A stretch of DNA of 64,000 nucleotides, taken from the NCBI RefSeq assembly GCF_028554725.1, contig NC_071667.1:29593501-29657500 (forward strand), written 5' to 3'. The stretch comes from Zeugodacus cucurbitae. Taxonomy: Eukaryota; Arthropoda; Insecta; Diptera; Tephritidae. Both the position numbers and the translations under genes were made by a program. The notes under the pieces are model-generated. The model did no database searches, was not told the DNA's origin, and saw only the letters and a list, made by a program, of their open reading frames with translations. Positions 12,090 through 23,000 of this stretch are shown piece after piece (positions within the stretch are counted from its first letter, which is position 1; each line of letters starts with the position of its first letter).

Positions 12090-14063
12090 CAGATTATTCA
12101 AAGGGAATTAACATTTATAACAAGTCATGACGGCATATAGACTGTAAGCACCACTCTGTACTTGTTCTTTCGAACATTGATCTTATAATTTATCGAAACT
12201 CAAACAATTTAAAACAAGTAAAGAAGACAAAGTTGTTAGACAGCCGACGTTTTTAGTACCAGACCATATTATTAGAACAAGAAAAGATTCCCAAAGAAGC
12301 GTTTTTGGAAGGTTTTATTGCTTTATTTATCTTTTGGATCTAATAAAATTTAAAATGGTATCATATGGTAAGTTACCTACTTTCAGGATGTCTAGGGTAT
12401 CTTACATCTCACATTAAATATCAAATTCGGTTCTGTGATATGCTTAACGTTGACATTAATGTTTTCCTTAGACATTCACCACTCTTTTAGTAGTTTCAAC
12501 AGTGGCACATTTTGCTTTGAGAAATAAATTTAAACTTAGTAGTTCATTCTGACTTATTTTCAGTGTTTTATATGTCTACAGTGAGTCTTGATGGAAATCT
12601 AAATACGAATCATATTTTTAAGGATTGCCGTAAAACATTTTATCTCAAAGATAGCCTACCGAATTGTCGGTGATATAGTCGTACATTTTTTAATTCTTAG
12701 TCTATTTAAAATATGATTTCTATTACAGCGATTTTTTTCGATTCCTTTGTGGTGTTGGCATATCTTGAATCAGCACGTGCATGTCCATAACCACATACAT
12801 ATATTCATACCTTGACAGAAACTAAGTAAATTACTGCTCCTGCTAGGAGGGCAGACAGTGTTATGGGCACATTTAGAAAGTGTTGGCAGTGGGTTGGCTC
12901 TTATTGTAAACTGGGTTTCGAAAATGATTTGGGTGCCAATGACATAAGCAAAAATTGTTGTCCATATAAATGGTAGACGTTACTGTCTTACTCCTAACAC
13001 TTACAAATATACATACAAATCTCCAATGCATAATCAGATACGTGTCCACTTCATTTCTCTTGTTTTTAATCTACGAGGTAACGGAGTTTTTATTATGTCA
13101 GTTGCATTTGCTTGCGTATTTATGACGACACATTGAGTTTATAATAATTTTGGATAATAAAGAGACAAAAATAACGCGCTTATTTTAGTCACTAATACAA
13201 CAATCAAAGTTAGCCACAAAATAAATTAATATTAGATAGCAAGAGAATATAAGAAAATATTCACCTTTTATATTATTTTGCGATTTCTTTCGACTATTTA
13301 TTAAGTGCAACATCAACATCAAGAACATCTTCTTTGCTACGAGAAGGGCTAGCCTACACTCTCCTTTTCATATAACTCCACCAAAAGGAATCTGCGCATG
13401 TTAATTTCGTCAACAGAGTGACCAGTAAATAGCACACCGTTTTTGCATGGGACTGAGGAATTTCAGTCCAAATTTTTCAAAATATAAAGCACAACGATTT
13501 CAACAACCGTAGGAAAAATTTTGTGCAAACATATAAGAGCCTTTCATGAATCTCGAATATTTGAATATGACTTAATACTATATATGGCAGAATCCCGATT
13601 ATCCGGATCAAATAAAATCAATGATATTCCGGATAATCGATTTCAAAGCAAATCAAACAATATTTTAATTTTAATAAATTCTTATTATGTACTTCGGTAT
13701 ATGAAACTCGAGCTATAAAGATAATAAATAGCTATATAATTTATAATTTTGATGGAAATTAACTTGGGATTGATCTTTGACGAAATTAATCACATAAACA
13801 TAAAAGCAACATCTAGAGCTACAAAAGCTTCTGTGTGAGTTGGTACTTAATGTAAGTCACAAGTTTCAGTCCCTTCATCATCTTCTCTCTTTTTACTGTT
13901 CAAATCGACAATGATTTCTTCATCAGTTAATATTTGGAATCCAGGGTTTTCATTCTCGCAGCACCCTTCACCAATGCTAAGAATTTTCATTGTTTCTGTT
14001 ATTCCTTTAAAATCGTTGTTCGGTTCAATTAAAGAATTAGATGGAATTAATTTTAGTTATATA
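12090..14063. other. No gene seen
   Basis: AT-rich DNA without convincing coding frames. A small perfect hairpin (GATTATCCGGA at 13597-13607, TCCGGATAATC at 13628-13638) is the only structure noted. Confidence 0.5.
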
Positions 14064-14969
14064 TTAGGTTGTCAAATATCTCCATTCCGCTTTTTTGCTC
14101 TTTATTCAATGCTTTAAAAGCATTACAGTGATCGGATTTTGTTCAAATATGCGTCGTTTCGTTCAAAAATATGTTTCCGTCTAGATGGCAACATCATAAT
14201 GCCCCCTCGTAGAAGCCCCCTCCTTATTTGCGGAGAACTCGGACAGCCACTTTTCACAAGCCTCTTTTGAGTTTAACTTTACACCACCAAGGCGTTCGCC
14301 ATGGACAGGAACAGGTGGTAGTCAGTTGGCGCTATGTCCGGGCTATATGGTGGATGCGATAAAACCTGCCATCCGAGCTCCCGTTCTTCTGACGAGTCAT
14401 CAACGAAATGTGTGGTCTGGTGGAAAACTACACCCTTCCTGTTGACCAAGTCTGGACGCTTCTGGTCGATCGCCTGCTTCAAGCAGTCCAGTTCAAGTTG
14501 TCCAGTAGACGGTTGAATTAAGCGTCTGGCGATATGGGAACAGCTCATAGTGGATGATTCCCTTCCAATCTCACCAAAAACACAACAAAACCTTCCTGAC
14601 CGATAATCCCGGCTTGGCCACTATTTGGGACGATTCAACAGCCTTCGACCACGACCATTTTCGCTTGATATTGTCGTATGTGATCCATTTTTCGTCGCCA
14701 GTCACCATCCGCTTCAAAAATGGGTCGAGTTCGTTCCGTTTCAGCAGCATATCGTAGAAATTGGTTGGATTTGCCTTCAATGAAGTAACACTTCAAAATA
14801 GCGTAAATTTCGGCGTTAGTGGACTCCATGTTTACATGTCTATAACTGTTGAACGCAATATCCAAACGAATCATGCATAGTATTACAGATACTGGCTCTG
14901 TAGCGCTTTATACGTAGCCACGAAATTCAAAACACAAAATGGGGGAAGGGACATTATTTAACAACCTTA
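14064..14969 (-). mobile_element. Defective mariner transposon, copy 1 (irritans-like ends)
   Basis: The element begins TTAGGTTGTCAAATATCTCC (14064) and ends in the matching inverted end (TTAACAACCTTA, to 14969). It is flanked by TA on both sides (14062-14063 and 14970-14971), the mariner target duplication. On the minus strand, broken transposase frames show KRMVTGDEKWITY (first catalytic Asp kept, about 14700), then RKGVVFHQ followed by loss of the second-Asp segment (QDNARPH is absent), then SPDIAPTDYHLF (third Asp kept, about 14310). At 906 bp against about 1.3 kb for a full mariner it is internally deleted, frameshifted and cannot be active. Confidence 0.92.
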
Positions 14970-16650
14970 TATTACATGCCCTCTGCCATAAAATGGTATA
15001 TTTTTAGACACCAAAGATCAAAGTTTCACATCTAGTTTGTGCGGGAGTTACCTCACCTTATAAATGTACGACTATGTAGTAATAAACTATTCTATTTATA
15101 AGTTATTCAAATCATAATTCAAAATTATTCAAGCGAGACAGAAATTAATTATGTTATTGTGACTAAAATATTGTGATACTTCTTCCTAAGACGAAATCGC
15201 CAACTTTAAGAGACACATTGGTTTATAAGGTTTCATGAAAAGGTAGAAAGTACCCACTCACAAATACGAAATTAAACTAATAAAAAGTCATTTGAGCATT
15301 CCACAGCTCACACCAATTACAAATCTTCGGAGTACTTCTCGTAATCGTTTTACTAAGCAATAATACAAATGTTCAGACAATCAAATGTTCCATTCGTTTA
15401 CACATCAATTTAACATTGGTGCTCCTGCACGCGAGGGGTTCCAATCGAAATGTGTTTTGTAAAAGTTTTTAATAGCTAATAAAATAGACGTTGAAGCGCC
15501 TTAAGTGATTGCTGCAAAGTGTGAATAAAGATATAGTCATAAAAGCGCATAAATACACACACTTCTGCGAAGTCTAAATACGAAATGGAATGTAGAAATC
15601 AATTTCTTTGCCGGAAGCACTTGAGTATTCTTCGAGCAATATTTTTTGAACTGAGTCCCAACTACGAACATTTGTTGTTTTATTACATGTCTAAGCACTT
15701 AAAATGCAATTTGTTCAAATTAGGTTACGACCTTGCCGTTAATAATCCATTGGCTCCGCAGAGTAATGGAAATAGAAACAATAACAGCAACAATTTTGGC
15801 ATTATTATTTAGGAAAATAAATGTGAAAACAAATTTGCAATACAAAGGTCTCAAGTTTGAAGAGATCAAAGTTTTAATATTTATTCACGGAAAAGCAGCC
15901 AGCGGCGCAAATAAGCAGAGCCATCCATCTGAAAGGGATGGATGGACGCATGCAATAATGCCAGACGTCAAAGTGCTGCGGGGCAACACAATTAAATTAT
16001 TTGGCCTCTGAATTTATATTGCTCGCATAATTTTGCGCATTTATTGCTAGTTTCATACGATTTTAATATCGTAAAAGTATTTATGAATTTCTGCATTGTG
16101 TGTTGGACTTTCGAATGAACCCGCTTACAATGGGTGAGTGCAATGGCCTCTGAAAGCCACGAACTGTGGCACTGTTGTCGAAAGATCGAGAGATCTTTGT
16201 TCTTGACTCGGTCATGGTGCCCGTGGGGGTAAGTTCATTGTTGCTGTTTTACTTCAATTCAAAAACATTGCGTCATTTGTTTTTGTTTTGCATACAGATT
16301 TTGAGAAACTATAATTTATAGATCATCACAAGGACAGTTGTTGGGGTATCGACTTTTCAATCAAGTACATTTCCACATTACATTTCACATGTTTACACAA
16401 AAACTCTTCTCCTTCTCTTCTTTTTCGTTATTAGCACTCTAACTTTTGAAAGTTATTTAAGATAATCCGTGGTGTCATTTATTTCATAATTGACTGATAA
16501 AATTTTAATCCAGTTTTAAATCGGTGATGTTTACGTACAGTTTTTAAAGAGAATTGTTGCAAAGAAAAAACTGCAAAAGCAATGGAAAAAATCCAAAAGC
16601 AAAATGAAAAAGTCCAAAATCATGATTCATGAATTGCTGGACGGGTGTTC
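14970..16650. other. No confirmed gene; possible leader exon at 15.4-16.2 kb
   Basis: The first half is AT-rich and plain. From about 15420 the GC rises, and the block ends CCCGTGGGG then GTAAGT (donor at 16230). That is consistent with, but does not prove, a non-coding exon on the + strand. A 9-bp perfect hairpin (CCATCCATC 15921-15929, GATGGATGG 15937-15945) lies inside. Confidence 0.3.
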
Positions 16651-16654
16651 TTAA

Positions 16655-17369
16655 GACACACCTAGTGTGAAATTTAAAAAAAAATATTTTTTTTTGGTTC
16701 ATATTTTGGTAGATTACACCTTTAAAAAAAAACATATTAAAATTTCAAAGCGATATCTCAAATAGTTTTTGAGTTATAGCAATTTAAAGAGCAGTCGCTC
16801 GGTAACAGTGAATGCGATCATTTTATCTTTAAACGCGTTTTTCTCGAAACAGCATTTTCCAAATTTGCTGCAGTGATTACTCAAAAACAAATGATCCGAT
16901 CACTATCGAGTTTTTTTCACATGTTCTTTATATAGTTCTCCGTACTCGCAATGACCTATCGATTTTTGATCTGATCAAAAAATCGAATTTTGGCAGGCCA
17001 AAAACGACCAAAATTTAGGGTAAAATTCGACTATTTTTTTAAAAAAGCCGCCATATTGTCAATTTTTGATTTTTTTATCGTAGGTCATTGTACAGACAAT
17101 ATTATCTAGTTTAAGGAGATTTTTTTTTTCGATTTCATCCACGGAGAAGGCCGGAAGCACTGCAACAGTGAAGGACCTTTTTTTGTCGCGCCGTTGGAGA
17201 TCAACTATAACTTAAAAAATATTTAATTTTTTTTTTTAAAATTTCACTGAATATTCTTGAAACATGTATAAATATATTCTTAAAATTTTGAAATAATTGA
17301 TAAAGTATTTTTTTTATTAAAAATTCCCAAAAATCACCTTTTTTTAGGCCATTACACTAGGCGTGCCCC
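16655..17369. mobile_element. Non-autonomous element with TTAA target duplication
   Basis: TTAA stands at both borders (16651-16654 and 17370-17373). The left end reads GACACACCTAGTGTGAAAT. The right end, reverse-complemented, reads GGGCACGCCTAGTGTAATGG, so both ends share the core CAC-A/G-CCTAGTGT. The inside has no coding frame, but it has long T/A runs and a further internal inverted repeat (AATGACCTATCGATTTTTGAT near 16950 against ATTTTTTTATCGTAGGTCATT near 17070). TTAA duplications are typical of the piggyBac superfamily, so I infer a piggyBac-type MITE. No transposase is present to confirm it. Confidence 0.6.
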
Positions 17370-18690
17370 TTAATGACTCAAAAATTTGATCAAAATCCAA
17401 TAATTTCGGTTAGGACTCTTGCGAAGGAATTCAATGAAGAGTGTCACATTCAGACTCTAATGAAACTGAGCGCCAAATCATGCTATGACATGAATATGTA
17501 CATATAAAGTTCTCTCAAATTCCGATAATTTCAACCACTGAAAGAACTTCGTAAGGTGAACGGTAGAAAAATATTTTTAAAAAGTCATTCTTTAGAATTT
17601 CTAAAAAAATTAACAGTGCTTCTGACCAAAATGACTCCTGTCAAAGTAAAATCAACTTTTCTCTTTCGTTCATATCTTATAAATAAATAAATATATTTGC
17701 CTATATTACATGAGAAGCTTAGCCTCTGAAAGAATAGGTGCTCCATTGACTACTCACTGTTTGTCCCTCTTTGACAGTGATTCTGCCAGAAGTTTAAGTG
17801 AGCAAAGTTATAATTAATTTTCTGTTGCAGGCAGTCGCAGTCGGCTATGAGTTTCTTTTTTCCGTTTTACTGCTTTATCAACCAACTTTCGCTGATAGTA
17901 ATATCGAAATTATTCATGGTTTCTGTAATCAAAATGCTGACTAGGCAGACAGAAGGTGTAGCAGGTGAATACGATAACCGCTACGACGATGTGAAACTCT
18001 ATCAATGAACAAATATCATTTATCTTTACTTCTCATTATCAACGGTAGGCTATTAACAAGATATGATATAAACTTTATATAAAGATAGTTCCACAAGCGC
18101 GCATCGCTGATTTCACGAGGGTATATTCTAGTTAAGGGGTTTGGTAACTCATATTATAGAATAAATCTATACATAAAGACATAACAATAAAATTAGCAGC
18201 CTTAAATTATATCTTCATTATGTTAGGTATATGAGTATAAAGGGAAGTACAAAACCGATACAGCACCAGACCAGGAAAAAATATTACAATTTTTAGATAG
18301 AAATTGACACATATTAGAAACCCTATTTGGGATGGAGTTGGCGCTAAAAAATAGGCTAGTCACGCTCAATGACGATTTTCGTTAGATAGTTTTAACAGTT
18401 TTCAATATAATCTTTCCTGATTACTGATTGTAAAAAATTTAAACTTTATGTGCATTACAAATCTAATTCATCAGTCTTTAACTAGTTACAAATGAGACGA
18501 TCTAATTGGGAGTGTACACCCAAAATAACTGCTGGGTATTCAATTGGAGGGCAGACTTATCTATGTATTTACATTTGGTTAACTTTCTGCATGGATTCAA
18601 TGTGGGGTTAAGAGTTAATACACCCCTTTAGTGTGGGTTTTGATACTGTTATTGTTGATATACATACATACCTATATAGACACATACATA
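17370..18690. other. No gene seen
   Basis: AT-rich DNA with short frames only and no recognisable repeat ends. Confidence 0.5.
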
Positions 18691-18699
18691 ATTACATAC

Positions 18700-19388
18700 G
18701 AACAAAGGTAGTCGCAGCGCACTCCACTCACTCGCCTTATCTATCTTAATCGTATTTGGATTCTTTATCGCGACATCAGTTTGTTGTTGTACAGCACGTA
18801 GCGCTATAAAATTCAATTTTAAGTAATCAAAATTATACTTGACGTTACGACACCTTTCCACCTTCGCTTCACGCCAACGAATGCCTTTGCTGGCAAACAG
18901 TTTATTGACGCGACACTTGCAAGCGAGTTCAACCGCAAAGTATACGCTCTCGATTCGCAATTAATGAAATCGAAATTTGCTCTAGTGAAACTCGAGAAGC
19001 ACAAGTAGAATAAAAATAGAAAGCTCAAAGGCAAGAAATTAAAAACGCCAGTATTTGATTTTCCAGTGAAAACGAGATTTGGCACTAATTTGTCGAGGAT
19101 TATCGCTGATTGCAGAGGATAAAATGCGACAACACGGCGCACGATTTGTGTGAGTGCGTGTGTTTCGTGTGAATTAATTACGAGAATTGAAGAAAGATAG
19201 CAGTGATTCGCCTACGACCGCTAACGCATACCAATCGAGATAAAAAGCGGGGCGCACCAAGCGATGGTGTCACTTCGCCGTGACTGCAAACGTGACTTTG
19301 TTGCTGGCATCCGCAGTATTTACGCGTCCACGCGCTTTGTGATTTCCAAATAAAACACGAGGACACCAACAAGCGGCAACAGTTAGAG
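18700..19388 (+). promoter_or_regulatory. Candidate promoter/leader exon region with donor at 19389
   Basis: About 700 bp of CpG-richer, non-repetitive DNA stands out from its flanks. It contains an initiator-like ATCAGTTTG near 18776 and ends TTAGAG then GTGAGC (donor 19389-19394). Overlapping short frames on both strands have no family resemblance, as expected for a leader. A GT microsatellite (19590-19607) and further weak donors follow until about 20050. It is a plausible non-coding first exon for the amine receptor 10 kb downstream, but only transcript data could show it. Confidence 0.28.
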
Positions 19389-20499
19389 GTGAGCGCCAAA
19401 TGTAACGGTTTCTGCAGCTTAAATGTGAAGCGCTTTAATTCTCCAATTATTAACAATTGATCCGCAAGTGTACAGACATTAATCTGTCTCGCATAACGGG
19501 GGTTGGGTGCGATTCAGCGGTGATACGCGGCTCCACGGCAGACTTACTGGCCACTACAAAACTCACATATACACAGAAATACTCGCAGGTGCGTGTGTGT
19601 GTGTGTGTACAATCATTGATGATTTGTATTGTTGGTTTGTATGTTTGCATGTATGAGTGTATGTGTGTGTGTGAAAGGCGTAGTAAATGATTCTATGAAT
19701 GGACAAAGACAATAAAGTGAAAATTCATAAATCAGCTTTTGGTAGCGTGAAGCATTAATTGCCTGATAAGTGGAGTAATCAAACTAGCGTCGATATGATA
19801 TGTGAATATATCAAGCGCGCGTTGGGAGTGTAGACTAATTTAAAAGCGAGTGTGAAGAAGAAATTAAAGTTATTTATTTTGCGTATTGAAGACTGCTGTT
19901 CAAGGTCAACTGCAAAGAAAGCGACACCTACATAAATAATTAAAAAAAGCAAATTGTGCACAATCTAGCCGCAGTGCAGCTGTCGATGACTCAAAAAGTA
20001 AACAAATCAATCTTCCATAAATTAATTGCGAAAACTTAAGTAAACAAGGTACTCGCGGGTTGAGCACTTTTCAATCAAATGAGTATGAGAATGATTTATT
20101 AAATGTCTTTTTATGATGGTGATTGAAAAGGCGCGATCAAGTGAATTTATGACATATGCTACATGTGTGGATTTCACAAAAAAATTTATTAAAAAATTAA
20201 ATTTTAATTGCCGCGGTCAACACTTTGATCTTTGGGAATGGGAATATGTGGCAAACATTTTTGGAAACACTCTTATCAGATGTTATGGTTTGCTTTTGAA
20301 ATTGCAGGTTTTAAAATTGCAGATTCCGGAAAAACCAATAAATTACTTTCGTCCATAACTCAATGGTCTAACATTTGAGTTCTACAAACAATTAATTTAG
20401 AGCCAAATAAGTTGTATTTTAGAAATAAAAAACAAATTGCGCAGAAGGGTCCTTCTTTAAAAATCAAGATGACAGAATAACTTAAGAATCCGAACAAGT

Positions 20500-21040
20500 A
20501 AGAATAGTTGTGTTCAGTAGCATATACTTAGCAAGTTCCCATTCCTACCTAACAACATGGATTTTCGTAATCCATCAGAAATAAATCAAAATTCAATCTT
20601 CAAAATTGTCTTTCCCAATAGAGAGGAATGGAATAGGAGCGAGTTTGATAAAAATACAGAGATAAGTATATATACAGATGGAGCCAAACTAGAGGAACGT
20701 GTGGGTGTCAGTGTGTTTTCAGAAAAATTAGAGATCAAAATCACCTTCCGACTTTCAGATCACTGCAGTGTTTTTCAAGAAGAGAATCAAAAAAGCTCTA
20801 CTCTCTTCAACAAAAAGCGTACTAACGACAAGAAATATATTAATTTTTACAGGCATCAGCACAGCGATATTCCAGGAAACTTTGAAGCGAATAAACTAGG
20901 CAGATTAGGTACCACTTTACAAATATATTCCGATAAGTAGGGTAGACACATGCAACTGGCCTCTTGTAGATATTTAATCGACAAATACGTCATAGATATT
21001 TCCGAGAACTCTAGTGGGAGTGTTAACATGACACTGTCTG
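20500..21040 (+). pseudogene. RNase H remnant of a non-LTR retrotransposon
   Basis: The open frame 20557-20940 carries ISIYTDGAKLEERVG (about residues 37-51), the first-aspartate motif of a LINE RNase H. It is followed by FRLSDHCSVFQEE and, after an internal gap, a HSDIPGN..ANKLGRLG segment. This last part corresponds to the conserved GH..I.GNE.AD.LA motif with its key residues altered (HSDIPGNFEANKL). The middle of the domain is missing and the downstream sequence continues only as broken frames. It is a dead piece of an I/LOA/Jockey-type element, not a host gene. Confidence 0.75.
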
Positions 21041-21044
21041 ATTG

Positions 21045-21152
21045 GTAGGAATGAAATTTGACTTCTATTGTCAATTCCAAAGTTCGAGTTATGGAGAACT
21101 TAGAGTTATAGAAGTTCGAGTTATGTAATTTCGACTGTATATCAGACTTATA
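21045..21152. mobile_element. Half of a pogo-like MITE
   Basis: TGACTTCTATTGTCAATTCCAAAG is followed by repeated GTTCGAGTTATGGAGAACTT-type units, ending near CGACTGTATA. This matches one half of the complete MITEs at 46324-46743 and 56960-57510. The other half is absent. Confidence 0.65.
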
Positions 21153-22066
21153 TACTGAATATTTCTATTAAATACTTGTATATCCAGAAATTAGTTGATC
21201 GCAGATTTACTCATATGTATACTGTACTGCCAGACAAGAAAAGTTCTGAAAATGTGCTTTTAATAGTTTTAAAAAGACAATTTTTCACATTCTTGAATTT
21301 AGTTTGATTTCGTAGAAAAAGGCGAATGCGCATTTTATTCGCCACACTGTTTTTCTTATCATTCAAATAAACGGAAAGAAGTGTCTGGGTCATAAAAAAT
21401 TTCATATAAAAACATTTTTTTTTTATTTTATTATCTGCTACCATTAAAATAAAGTTAAAAGTAAACATGTGGCACCGTTAACCAGAAAATCATGCACACC
21501 TAAAATATTTGCTGAACATTAGCTTAATACTTGCAAATGCAGATAGACTCGTGAACATGTGCGCGGTGTTGTCAAAAAAGGTTCTTTGGATGGAAAACAA
21601 TTAAATAAGGGGAGCTAAATTCGTCTCGCTCTTTACAGATACATGAAGAAAGTTAAACTCTTAAATATCAAATTTTATCTAATACATTTGACTTCAGCCT
21701 TATTTGTAAAATATTTTTATAAAGGACTGGTTATATATATTTAGGCTATTATAAATCAAAGTAATACTCTTTTTATGATATACATAACTGGTATATCTAG
21801 AGATGTCAAGTTTATAGAATAATCGTAAACATCCATGCAATTCTTTGTCCATTCTCATACAGAAGCCTCGTGTAATATTTTTTTCTGCAGCAAATAATTT
21901 CTTTCGGAAATCGCCAATGTCAATATGGAAGTTCCACTGTGTATATATGAACAAATAAAAGTATTCCCACGTGCATTTGGAAATGGTTCTCTTACTATCA
22001 CAAAACGTTAAACGAAATATTGTTTCTCAATTACTTGCATCTAATTTTACTTTCATAAAGCGTATA

Positions 22067-23000
22067 TTCTTCTTCTTCTTGCTTGGCGTAGATAACGCTT
22101 ACGCGGTTATAGCCGAGTCCACAACAACGCACCACGTATCTCTGCTTTTGGTAGTTTGGTGCCAATTGGCAATACCAAGTGAAGACAGGTCCTTCTCCAT
22201 CTGGTTCTTCCATCGGAGTGGAGGTCTCCCTCTTCATCGACTTTAACCAGCGGACACTGCATCGAACACTTTCAGAGCTGGAACACTTTGGTCCATTCGC
22301 ACATGACCTAACCTGCGTAGCCGCTGTTTTTTTTATTTGCCAGCTCATAATTCCATCGTCTGCGATATTCGCCGTTGCCAATGTGTAAGGGACCATAAAT
22401 CTTCCGGAAAACCTTCCTCTCGAAAACTCCAAGTGCCTCATCATCGGATGTTGGCATCGTCCACGCTTCTGCACCATAAAGTAGGACGGGAATGATGAGG
22501 GACTTGTAGAGTTTGGTTTTAGTTCGTCGAGAGAGGACTTTACTTTTGCCCACTCAGTCCATACTAGCATCTGTTGGCAAGAGTGATGCTGCGTTGGATT
22601 TCAAGGCTGACATTATTATTGGCGTTAATGCTGGTGCCTAGGTATACGAAATTGTCTATAACTTTGAGCAGAGTACACTGAGATTCCAATCGTCGGGCAT
22701 GCTTTCTTCCGTCCATATTCAGCAAAAAAGCGGATGCATGCTCCTTATCAGCTCTACGCCATCTTGTTGTTCTTCAAGCGGGAAATTGCTATTAGAATTT
22801 CTTCAAGGTCGGGCAATGGAACATCTGTTCCATCATCGTCGATTGGGGTATCGAGTTCGCCATCTCCTGGTGTTGTACTTTCACTGAAATTCAGCAGGCT
22901 GAGGCCTTCCACAAACTCAGTATACTATGGTCATCAATAACTAGATCACCTTTGTGGGTCCTACAGGAGTGTGCTCCGGTCTTAAAACCTTCAGTTAGTT
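22067..23000 (-). mobile_element. RTE retrotransposon copy, subfamily C, internally deleted
   Basis: On the minus strand it shares long stretches with the intact RTE at 36112-39376. The 3' end is TACGCCAAGC plus a (GAA)n tail, seen here as TTCTTCTTCTTCTT at 22067-22080. The C-terminal coding part includes SLIIPVLLYGAEAWTM and GNGEYRRRWN. At about 22668 the sequence jumps from the post-RT connector straight to the start of the RT region (matching about 38010), so roughly 730 bp, including the YADD catalytic box, is missing. The fragment then runs on to about 23000, matching the region near 37640. The frames are broken and it cannot be active. Confidence 0.9.

Noticed and set aside
19457..19690. 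A 77-residue frame with a Cys/Val-rich end.
   Set aside because: The CV repeats come from a GT microsatellite, and the rest resembles an untranslated leader.
20557..20940. A 127-residue frame as a host gene.
   Set aside because: YTDGAK and the altered GH..I.GN-type motif identify a broken LINE RNase H with its middle missing.
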